A program made the translations under genes and the position numbers. DNA of 64,000 nt from Actinomyces sp. Marseille-P3109 (GTDB lineage Bacteria > Actinomycetota > Actinomycetes > Actinomycetales > Actinomycetaceae): NCBI RefSeq assembly GCF_900323545.1, contig NZ_OOHN01000008.1, forward strand, positions 1,355,144 to 1,419,143, written 5' to 3'. Positions 45,655-52,786 of the stretch are shown here, one piece after another. How positions within the stretch are numbered: the first letter of the stretch is position 1; the number at the start of each line of letters is the position of its first letter. The notes beneath the pieces are model-generated. The model searched no databases. It had not been told where the DNA came from and saw nothing but the letters and a program-made list of their open reading frames with translations.

Positions 45655-46695
45655 ATGAGATCCTCCCCCGGTGCATCCTCCTTGGAACCCGAGCCCTCCG
45701 CGACTCCGGGTTCTCCGGCCGGCACCCGGGTGCCGGCGTCGGACTCAGGAGCGCTCAACGGCACCGGAATGGCCCTGGTCATCGGCTGCTACACCCTCTG
45801 GGGCGTTTTCCCCCTCTACTTCCGGCTGCTCTCGGCGGCCGGCAGCGTGGAGATCATCGGCCACCGGATCGTATGGACCCTGGGCACCTGCCTGCTGCTC
45901 GTCGCCGTGCGCCGCCGTTGGGCGAGTCTTGCCCGCGTCTGCCGCACACCCCGTCTGCTGGGGGCGCTGACCGTCTGCGGGCTCCTGGTCTCGGTCAACT
46001 GGCTCGTCTACGTCTATGGTGTCAACACCGACCGTACGGCCGACGCAGCTCTGGGCTACTTCATCAATCCGCTGGTCACCGTGGCCCTCGCCTCGCTGGT
46101 GCTGCGCGAGCGTCTGCGCCCCGCGCACCGGGTCTCGATCGTGCTGGCGAGCGCCGCCGTGGTGCTCCTGGTGGTCCTGCAGGGTTCGCTGCCGTGGATC
46201 TCCCTGGCGCTGGCCTTCTCCTTCGCCCTGTACGGCCTGGTCAAGAAGCAGATCGGGGCGCAGGTGGATGCCCTCACTGGCCTGGCAGTGGAGAGCACCG
46301 TCGTGGCCCCCGTCGCTCTGACCTATCTGGGATACCTGGTCTGGCAGGGGCACTCGGCCTGGCAGGCGCCACAGGCGGGCTGGTCGATCATGGCGCTGCT
46401 CGTTGTGGCCGGGCCGGTGACGGCGGTTCCGCTGCTGCTCTTCGCCGCCGGGACTCGGCGCGTACCGCTGTCGGTGGTGGGCATGAGCCAGTACATCGCC
46501 CCGACCATCCAGTTCCTCCTGGCCTGGGCCGTCTTCCGCGAGCAGATCCCGCCGGCCCGCTGGGCGGCGATGGTGCTGGTGTGGTTCGCGGTGGTCGTCT
46601 TCATCGGTGACGCGGTCCACCAGCTCCTCCGCCGTCCTCGTCTGCGCCCGGCAGGTCGACCTCGGACCCGAAACGCTCCAGGAGCGGACCGATGA
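45655..46695 (+). CDS. rarD: RarD-like EamA-family permease
   Basis: The 346-residue membrane protein has about ten hydrophobic segments and RarD features: GMALVIGCYTLWGVFPLYF, the charged loop SVEIIGHRIVWT, VNWLVYVYGVNTDRTADAAL with GYFINPLVTV, and VVGMSQYIAPTIQFLLA. RarD proteins are drug/metabolite-type transporters of unclear substrate. ATG 45655 has AGGA upstream, and TATGCT at about 45583 may be its -10 box. Its last 95 bp overlap the end of the convergent SPFH gene, so the C-terminal Arg-rich tail is coded over that gene. Confidence 0.88.
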   Translation: MRSSPGASSLEPEPSATPGSPAGTRVPASDSGALNGTGMALVIGCYTLWGVFPLYFRLLSAAGSVEIIGHRIVWTLGTCLLLVAVRRRWASLARVCRTPRLLGALTVCGLLVSVNWLVYVYGVNTDRTADAALGYFINPLVTVALASLVLRERLRPAHRVSIVLASAAVVLLVVLQGSLPWISLALAFSFALYGLVKKQIGAQVDALTGLAVESTVVAPVALTYLGYLVWQGHSAWQAPQAGWSIMALLVVAGPVTAVPLLLFAAGTRRVPLSVVGMSQYIAPTIQFLLAWAVFREQIPPARWAAMVLVWFAVVVFIGDAVHQLLRRPRLRPAGRPRTRNAPGADR

Positions 46696-47419
46696 TGTCC
46701 ATCGGCAGGGGAAAGACGACTGTGGAGTTCTGGTCGGCGCCCAGCTCCAGAAGGGTCTGCAGGTAGCGCAGCTGGAGGGAGGCCGGTGACCTCGAGAGCG
46801 TGTCCGCCGCCTGGCGCAGCTCCTCGGAGGCCTGGAGCTCACCGCGTGCGTTGATGATCTTGGCGCGGCGCTCACGCTCGGCCTCAGCACCACGGGCCAT
46901 GGCCCGCTGCATCTGCTCGGGGATCTCGACGTCCTTGATCTCGACGACGCTGACCTGCACGCCCCAGGGCTCGGTGAGCTTCTCGATGATGTCGCGCAGG
47001 TCGGCGTTCAGGGCGCTGCGATGCGCGAGCACAGTGTCCAGGTCGACCCGTCCGAGGACGGATCGCAGTGTGGTCTGGGCGATCTGGGAGGTGGCGATCG
47101 CGTAGTTCTCCACCTCCATGACGGCCTTGACCGGGTCGGTGACGTTGAACAGGACGACGGCGTTGACGCGCGCCGGCACATTGTCCTCCGTAATGACCTC
47201 CTGGGGCGGGATGGTCAGGGTGACCACTCGGGTGTCCACCCGAACCAGACGTTCGAGGAAGGGGATGACCAGGTGCAGACCGGGCTTGTAGACGGGCCGC
47301 AGGCGCCCCAGCCTGAAGACGATGCCCCGCTCGTACTGGGTGATGATCTTGAGCGAGAGCGCCAGGGCCAGCAGCACAAGGACGAGGAGCGCCGCGATGG
47401 CGGCTGCAGGAGCAGTCAT
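46601..47419 (-). CDS. SPFH/band 7 (stomatin-like) membrane protein
   Basis: The 272-residue protein has an N-terminal membrane anchor (AAIAALLVLVLLALALSLKI). The SPFH domain follows: QYERGIVFRLGRLRPVYKPG, RVVTLTIPPQEVITEDNVPA, VLGRVDLDTVLAHR, and VVEIKDVEIPEQMQRAMARG with a coiled-coil ERERRAKIINARGELQ. Slipins form oligomeric membrane scaffolds; bacterial ones often pair with an NfeD protease-like partner, which is not seen here. It lies 51 bp downstream of the WhiB-like gene on the same strand and may belong to the NO reductase operon. Confidence 0.9.
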   Translation of the reverse strand: MTAPAAAIAALLVLVLLALALSLKIITQYERGIVFRLGRLRPVYKPGLHLVIPFLERLVRVDTRVVTLTIPPQEVITEDNVPARVNAVVLFNVTDPVKAVMEVENYAIATSQIAQTTLRSVLGRVDLDTVLAHRSALNADLRDIIEKLTEPWGVQVSVVEIKDVEIPEQMQRAMARGAEAERERRAKIINARGELQASEELRQAADTLSRSPASLQLRYLQTLLELGADQNSTVVFPLPMDIIGPLLERFGSEVDLPGADEDGGGAGGPRHR

Positions 47420-47470
47420 GGAGGATCCTTCAGGAAGGTGGGTCGAAGCGGGGCAGAAACATGGGCCGGG

Positions 47471-48412
47471 TCATCTGGTCCTCGTGTCGGTGCCCTCGTT
47501 CCACACCGAGGACCAGGAGCGTCTGGCTCCGCCGCGAGAGTCTTCCGGTGCGCCGTCCGAGCCCGGCTCGGCACCGGCAACCGGCACACGTTTACGGGTG
47601 CGCAGGGCGGACACTCGGCGCAGCTCGGGCTCGCCGGAGGCAGCGGGCGAGCCGTCATGCCTTCTGACGTCGTCGGACTCGGCGATGAAGGAGACGTGAG
47701 CTGTCCGGCCCGATGCCGCCGCACGCGCCTGAGCGGTGGCGATCGCCTCGGCCGCCTCTCGCACCGAGCGGTAGCCCGAGGGACGCGAGCCGATCGTGAC
47801 CGGCACGGGCCCGGCTGAGACGCTGCTCGCGGAGCGACGGGCCTCCTCGGCCTCCTGGTACTCCTGGGAGCCGACGTGCGGCAGGTGGGCCGGGGCGTTG
47901 TCCGGAGTGCTCCGCAGGTGGCGGGCCAGTGGCAGGACTCCTGTGACGATGACGATGACGGTTGTTGTGCCCAGGACGATGAGGTCACCGGTGGCGTGAA
48001 GGGCCATCATGAGAAGCAGCGGGATGAAGACGCCGACACAGGCGATGACCAGGCCCACGCCACGGTGGAAGCGTCCGGCGTCGGAGTAGGGCCACGGGTC
48101 GATGGGCCGGGTGATCTCCCGCGGGCCAGGAGTGGGTGAACAGCTGTCCTTGGACGGACAGCGCCCGCAGATCGCGTGGGCGCCCTCGTAGCGGATGACG
48201 CGTTTGTCCGGGTCGAAGGCCGTGGGCCACAGCCACTGGTCCTCGTGGCATCTCCATCCGTCGACGTCGTCGTGGTAGACGAAGTCCGCGTGACGCCAGG
48301 ACATCGAGTGCCGGGCGCTGCGTGAACCGAGGACGTCCACGACCCACGCAACGGCCAGCATGATGAGCGCGTAGGCGGCGACGAGCCACACGCTCAGATC
48401 GGGAGCGCCCAT
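47471..48412 (-). CDS. Membrane protein with WhiB-like four-cysteine motif, in operon with NO reductase
   Basis: I do not know a described family for the whole protein (313 residues). A membrane helix lies at about 6-28. Next is a domain with C55, C82, C85 and C91, i.e. C-x26-C-x2-C-x5-C. Its end AICGRCPSKDSC closely resembles the VCNRCPVTTEC of M. tuberculosis WhiB1 (C-x27-C-x2-C-x5-C), and CHEDQWLWP resembles the WhiB CxxED..FFP segment. WhiB proteins hold a 4Fe-4S cluster that reacts with NO. Two more helices follow (about 117-139, 143-163), then a ~150-residue Ser/Arg-rich tail. The WhiB GVWGG turn is missing. ATG 48412 overlaps the norB stop (TGATG), so translation is coupled. Confidence 0.7.
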   Translation of the reverse strand: MGAPDLSVWLVAAYALIMLAVAWVVDVLGSRSARHSMSWRHADFVYHDDVDGWRCHEDQWLWPTAFDPDKRVIRYEGAHAICGRCPSKDSCSPTPGPREITRPIDPWPYSDAGRFHRGVGLVIACVGVFIPLLLMMALHATGDLIVLGTTTVIVIVTGVLPLARHLRSTPDNAPAHLPHVGSQEYQEAEEARRSASSVSAGPVPVTIGSRPSGYRSVREAAEAIATAQARAAASGRTAHVSFIAESDDVRRHDGSPAASGEPELRRVSALRTRKRVPVAGAEPGSDGAPEDSRGGARRSWSSVWNEGTDTRTR

Positions 48413-50754
48413 CAGTCGTTCAGTTCCGCGCGCTCGCCGCGCCAAGCCTTGCGCCCGCCCTTGATCTCCTCGTAGAGGGCGTCCTCGGCGAAGGTGTCCA
48501 CCGTCCTTCCGCGACGCCAGTTCCTGAGTCCCAGGAAGGCGATGTAGAGGTATGGCAGGACTCCACCGATGATGAAGATGAGATCTCCGGGCATCCGTCC
48601 CCACTCGATGATGGTGTTGACCGAGCTGGTGACGTAGATGAGCTGGCGGGCCTCGAAGTAGCCGGTACCCACCGAGTAGCGCAGCTGGAGGATGCCCAGC
48701 GGCAGCAGGGTGGCGAAGCACATCCAGGCCAGGCCGATGTTGAGGCTCCAGAAGGAGGTCTTGGCGAGCTTCTCGGGCCACTTGTTGGCCGGCACCAGGT
48801 AACGCAGGGCGAACATTCCCAGCGCCAGCGCCATGAAGCCGTAGACCCCCATCATGGATGCGTGGGCGTGGTTGGCCGTCAGCGCGGTGCCGATCTCGTA
48901 GTAGGACACGATGGGCAGGTTGACCAGGAAGCCGAAGACACCGGCTCCCAGGAAGTTCCAGAAGCCGACGGCCATGAGGAACATGACGGCCCAGCGGTGC
49001 GGGAAGGGTCCCGCCTCCTTGCCGTGGCGGTTGGCACCGAGCTGCATGAAGGCCCAGGCCTCCACCGTCAGGAAGGTCAGGGGGATCACTTCGGCGGCTG
49101 AGAAGAAGGCTCCCAGGGCCATGTGCTCCACCGGTGTCCCGGAGAAGTAGAGGTGGTGCATGGTGCCGATGACGCCGCCGGCGGAGTACAGGATGATGTC
49201 CATGAAGATGATGCCCAGTGCGATCTTCTCCCGGACAACGCCCAGGAGGACGAACACGTAGGCGACCATGACGGTGGTGAACAGCTCGAGGAAGTCCTCA
49301 ACCCACAGGTGAACCACCCAGAAGCGCCAGAACTCGGCGACGGTGACATGGGTGCCGGTGCGGGCCATCATCCCCACGGCGTAGAAGGCCGGGATCGCCA
49401 GGGCGGCGAACATGAACAACCAGGGCATGTTGGCCACGTGCTCGTTGCTCAGGCGCCAGCGCATGGCGCGCCAGATGATGAACACCCAGATGAACAGGGC
49501 CAGGGTGAGCAGGACCTGGAAGACAAAGGGCAGGTCGAGGTACTCCCACTGCTGGGAGAACAGCGGTCCCTTGGCCCAGCTCAGACCGTGCTGGCTGGCA
49601 CCCTCGGCCAGGCAGGACAGAACGACGACGACCGTGGCCGCGATGAACAGGGTCCACACCAGGACGTGCTGCTTCTTCGGCTCGCGCCTGGCGATGAACG
49701 GCGTCAGGAACAGACCGGCCGCAAGCAGCCCGATGGCGGTCCAGAACAAGGAGAGCTGGACGTGCCAGGTGCGGGCCAGGGAGAAGGGCAGGAGCCGGCC
49801 CAGGTCGAAGCCGAAGAAGGACAGCACGTCGGCCCGGTAGTGCTCGGCCAGTGCCCCCAGGAGCGTCTGAACGAGGAACAGGGCGGCGATGGTGAACACG
49901 TACCAGGCCACCACCCTCTGCGACTTGGTCAGTCCGATCTCCTCGGGTTGTCGGAAGGACAGGGCCGGGGCCTCCTCCGAGTGCCAGCCGATCCTCTGGC
50001 TCCAGCGGCCGTAGATGGCGAACATGACCCCGGTTCCGCCGATGAGGACGATCAGTGAGAGGACCGACCAGATCATGAGGTCACCAGTGGGCGCGTTGCC
50101 GACCAAGGACTCCGGAGGCCAGTTGTTCGTGTAGGAGTAGTCGTGCCCCGGGCGCTGCGCCGACGAGCCCCAGGCGGTCCAGCCGAAGAAGGCCGTCACC
50201 TGCTTGACCTGAGTGGGATCGGTGATGAGATCCGGCTTGAGTCCATGGCTGTGGGCGTCGGGCCCGAACATCTTGGTGTAGTGGCTGACGGCGTCGTTGT
50301 AGGCCTTGACCTGCTCGTCAGTCCACACCAGGGTTCCCGTGGAGGTGTCGTAGCGGTTGGTTCGCAGCATCTCCTTGGTGGCGGTGGCCGGGTCCTCGAC
50401 TCCCTGGGAGGCGAGCTGCTCCTTGACGCTCGTGGCCTCCATACGGAGGTACTCGGCGGTGAAGTCGGGGCCGAGGTAACCGCCGTGCCCCAGGATGGAG
50501 CCGTACTCCATGAGGCCCCTGGCCTGGAAGAGCTTCTGCCCCTCGGTGATGTCCTGCGACGTGAAGAGGGTCTCGCCGCTCTCGGTGACAACCCTCTCCG
50601 GCTGAGGCATGGAGTTGGTGTAGGTGCGATAGGCCAGCAAGCCCATGACGGTGAATCCGAAAAGCATGACCAGAGCGACGCCCTGGATCCAACCCTTGCC
50701 GATGAGGCGAGCGCGTCGGATTGTCGCCCCTTCAGCCGCGGCAGCGGGTGACAT
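48412..50754 (-). CDS. norB: Quinol-dependent nitric oxide reductase (qNOR)
   Basis: qNOR reduces two NO to N2O using membrane quinol, for denitrification or NO detoxification. The 780-residue length fits the single-subunit type, which fuses a NorC-like N-terminal part to the catalytic NorB core. After a first helix (VALVMLFGFTVMGLLAYRTY) comes an extracytoplasmic domain (QDITEGQKLFQARGLMEYGS, then YLGPDFTAEYLRM). The heme-copper-type core then has ARTWHVQLSLFWTAIGLLAAG, FWRFWVVHLWVEDFLELFTT, GTMHHLYFSGTP and TANHAHASMMGVYGFMALA. GGAGGT precedes ATG 50754 by 8 nt. Residues before it in the open frame are not conserved. It heads an operon with the WhiB-like gene. Confidence 0.95.
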   Translation of the reverse strand: MSPAAAAEGATIRRARLIGKGWIQGVALVMLFGFTVMGLLAYRTYTNSMPQPERVVTESGETLFTSQDITEGQKLFQARGLMEYGSILGHGGYLGPDFTAEYLRMEATSVKEQLASQGVEDPATATKEMLRTNRYDTSTGTLVWTDEQVKAYNDAVSHYTKMFGPDAHSHGLKPDLITDPTQVKQVTAFFGWTAWGSSAQRPGHDYSYTNNWPPESLVGNAPTGDLMIWSVLSLIVLIGGTGVMFAIYGRWSQRIGWHSEEAPALSFRQPEEIGLTKSQRVVAWYVFTIAALFLVQTLLGALAEHYRADVLSFFGFDLGRLLPFSLARTWHVQLSLFWTAIGLLAAGLFLTPFIARREPKKQHVLVWTLFIAATVVVVLSCLAEGASQHGLSWAKGPLFSQQWEYLDLPFVFQVLLTLALFIWVFIIWRAMRWRLSNEHVANMPWLFMFAALAIPAFYAVGMMARTGTHVTVAEFWRFWVVHLWVEDFLELFTTVMVAYVFVLLGVVREKIALGIIFMDIILYSAGGVIGTMHHLYFSGTPVEHMALGAFFSAAEVIPLTFLTVEAWAFMQLGANRHGKEAGPFPHRWAVMFLMAVGFWNFLGAGVFGFLVNLPIVSYYEIGTALTANHAHASMMGVYGFMALALGMFALRYLVPANKWPEKLAKTSFWSLNIGLAWMCFATLLPLGILQLRYSVGTGYFEARQLIYVTSSVNTIIEWGRMPGDLIFIIGGVLPYLYIAFLGLRNWRRGRTVDTFAEDALYEEIKGGRKAWRGERAELND

Positions 50755-50975
50755 GAGAATACCTCCGTGTATCTCAGCAGACAGCGGATGTCTTCCGCGT
50801 CTGACAGTCACCGTACAAGCACCACACCGCCCACTTACGGGGCAATCCGGGACTATCCCGTCAGCACACCGACCGATCGGCAATATTTCATCAGATCTAC
50901 GCCATACATATTCAACACGTAGAATCGACCGCCGACCGAGACTCCAGCCATTTTAACAACACTTTACTTTGCTAT

Positions 50976-50998
50976 TTAGCTAAGGCGCCCTTAACTAA
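50976..50998. promoter_or_regulatory. 23-bp inverted repeat in the divergent norB promoter region
   Basis: TTAGCTAAGG and CCTTAACTAA form 10-bp arms with one mismatch around a 3-bp centre. It lies in the visibly AT-rich part of the 356-bp gap (50755-51110) between norB and the divergent oxidoreductase gene, 222 and 113 bp from their starts. It is a candidate operator shared by both. The rest of the gap has no gene. Confidence 0.55.
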
Positions 50999-51027
50999 TG
51001 CGTACTGAAGAAGTTGATCGCGACTTA

Positions 51028-51070
51028 TTGTCACAAAGCACTGTATAGAACCGAGAATCGGCGGTATAAT
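51028..51070 (+). promoter_or_regulatory. Promoter of the cytochrome b-molybdopterin oxidoreductase gene
   Basis: A consensus -10 TATAAT lies at 51065-51070, 40 bp before the start. The -35 region is poor (TGTATA, 51042-51047). Just upstream TTGT-C-ACAA (51028-51036) is a short palindrome. A weak -35 with an adjacent palindrome suggests activator dependence, possibly redox-related, but no family match is claimed. Confidence 0.5.
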
Positions 51071-51110
51071 CGACCACACGGCAAGTGTTTGACCCCGTTT
51101 GTAAGGCACG

Positions 51111-52685
51111 ATGATGTCCTTTCTGCCCCTAGCTGCACAGACCGCCAACGACGTCGCCCAGCAGTGCGTCGACACCGAGACCTTTCCGCTGTGGCTGCGC
51201 GTCACCCACTTCATCAACTTCCTCCTCATGGGCGTCCTCATCCGCTCCGGCATCGAGATCATCGCCTCGCACCCGCGCTTCTACTTCAAGGACCAGTGCG
51301 AGCCCGGCTCCGAGTGGATCCGGTTCACCAAGGACAAGGTGCCCCTTGAGGAGGGCGCCTTCACCGCTCGGGACGACCAGCGCGACCTCTCCCCGCTCGT
51401 CTCGCTGCCCGGCCGGGCCAAGATCGGGCTAGGGCGTGCATGGCACGGAGTGGCCACGAGCTTCTGGCTGCTCAACGGTGTCATCTACGTCGCCTTCCTC
51501 GTGGGCACCGGGGCCTGGCAGCGCCTGGTTCCGACGACGTGGAAGATCCTCCCCGACGCCTGGGACTCCCTGCTGACCTATGCGCATCTGCGCACCCCGT
51601 CCCTGTGCGACTTCACCCCCTATGACAGCCTTCAGCAGCTGGGGTACTTCTTCATCGTCTTCATCGCCGCCCCGCTGATGATCGTGACGGGCCCGGTCAT
51701 GTCTCCCGCTGTCGTCGGGCGCTTCCCCTGGTACGCCAAGATGTTCGGCGGTCGCCAGGCCGCTCGCTCCCTGCACCTGATTGGCATGTTCACCTACCTG
51801 GGCTTCGCCATCGTCCACGTGGGTCTGGTGTTCATCGTGCACGCGCCCCACAACCTCACCCACCTCGTCTTCGGCTACTACGACCCCAACCGCGTGGGCC
51901 AGGCCTATGTCACCGTCCTGGCAACGATCGTCGTCGTCGTGGCCCTCTGGATCGCCCTGTCCTACTGGACACTGGCGGACACGCGCCGCAGCCAGAAGAT
52001 CCTGTGGGACGCCACGCGGGGGATCCGGCGGGTCACGGTTGACCGTTGCAGTTCGCAGCAGGCGGCTAAGAAGCCGTGGACGGAGAAGGACATCTCCAAG
52101 TTCCACTGGATCAACACCCGCACCCCCTCGCGCGAGGAGTCCCCGGAGTACCAGGACCTGGCTGCGAACGACTTCGCCGACTTCCGCCTCGAGGTGGGCG
52201 GCCTGGTCTCGGAACCGGCATCCTTCTCCCTTGACGAGCTCAAGGAGATCGCCATCCAGTCCCAGATCACTATGCACACCTGTATGCAGGGGTGGACCGG
52301 TATCGCCAAGTGGACGGGAATCCGTGTCCGGGACCTGCTCACACAGGTCGGCCAGATCGATCCCGAGGCCGGGTGGGTAATGTTCGAGTCCTTCGGCATG
52401 GCCCAGCACATGCACGACGGACGCCCGGTTGAGCCCTACTACACGTGCCTCTCGCTGGACATGGCTCTCGAGGATGACACGATCCTGGCCTGGGCCCGCA
52501 ATGACGAGCCGCTCTCAGGCATGTTCGGCGCCCCGCTGCGTCTGCGCTGCGAGTCGAGCCACGGATACAAGATGATCAAGTGGGTCCGGTCGGTGACATT
52601 GATCCGCCACTACAGCGAAGTCGGAGACGGCATGGGCGGGACCCGCGAGGACTCCGGCTACCAGGAGGTCAGCGCGCGCATCTGA
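51111..52685 (+). CDS. Cytochrome b / molybdopterin-dependent oxidoreductase fusion
   Basis: The 524-residue protein fuses two redox modules. Residues about 28-290 are a membrane cytochrome b561-type domain with four or five helices and candidate heme histidines H33, H112, H222 and H236. Residues about 355-520 match the sulfite oxidase/MsrP-type molybdopterin domain (PF00174): DFRLEVGGLVSEPASFSLDE, the molybdenum-ligand Cys391 in HTCMQGWTGIAKWTGI, FGAPLRLRCESSHGYKMIKW. Electrons could pass between quinone and the Mo centre in one chain. The substrate is unknown. No Tat signal precedes the Mo domain, so it probably faces the cytoplasm. It is divergent from norB. ATG 51111 or 51114 is the start, with AAGG upstream. 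Confidence 0.82.
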   Translation: MMSFLPLAAQTANDVAQQCVDTETFPLWLRVTHFINFLLMGVLIRSGIEIIASHPRFYFKDQCEPGSEWIRFTKDKVPLEEGAFTARDDQRDLSPLVSLPGRAKIGLGRAWHGVATSFWLLNGVIYVAFLVGTGAWQRLVPTTWKILPDAWDSLLTYAHLRTPSLCDFTPYDSLQQLGYFFIVFIAAPLMIVTGPVMSPAVVGRFPWYAKMFGGRQAARSLHLIGMFTYLGFAIVHVGLVFIVHAPHNLTHLVFGYYDPNRVGQAYVTVLATIVVVVALWIALSYWTLADTRRSQKILWDATRGIRRVTVDRCSSQQAAKKPWTEKDISKFHWINTRTPSREESPEYQDLAANDFADFRLEVGGLVSEPASFSLDELKEIAIQSQITMHTCMQGWTGIAKWTGIRVRDLLTQVGQIDPEAGWVMFESFGMAQHMHDGRPVEPYYTCLSLDMALEDDTILAWARNDEPLSGMFGAPLRLRCESSHGYKMIKWVRSVTLIRHYSEVGDGMGGTREDSGYQEVSARI

Positions 52686-52730
52686 CGAGGCGCAGTCAGT
52701 CGCCCGGTTCACCTCGGTCAGCTCACAACG

Positions 52731-52769
52731 ACGGCGGCCGGCCACCCACGAAGGGTGGCCGGCCGCCGT
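52731..52769. terminator. Bidirectional terminator between the oxidoreductase gene and infB
   Basis: GGCGGCCGGCCACCC (52733-52747) and GGGTGGCCGGCCGCC (52753-52767) form a perfect 15-bp stem with a 5-nt ACGAA loop, extended by two pairs. It lies between two convergent genes. There is no U-tract. Confidence 0.8.
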
Positions 52770-52786
52770 TGCTGGTGCGGCAGTGC

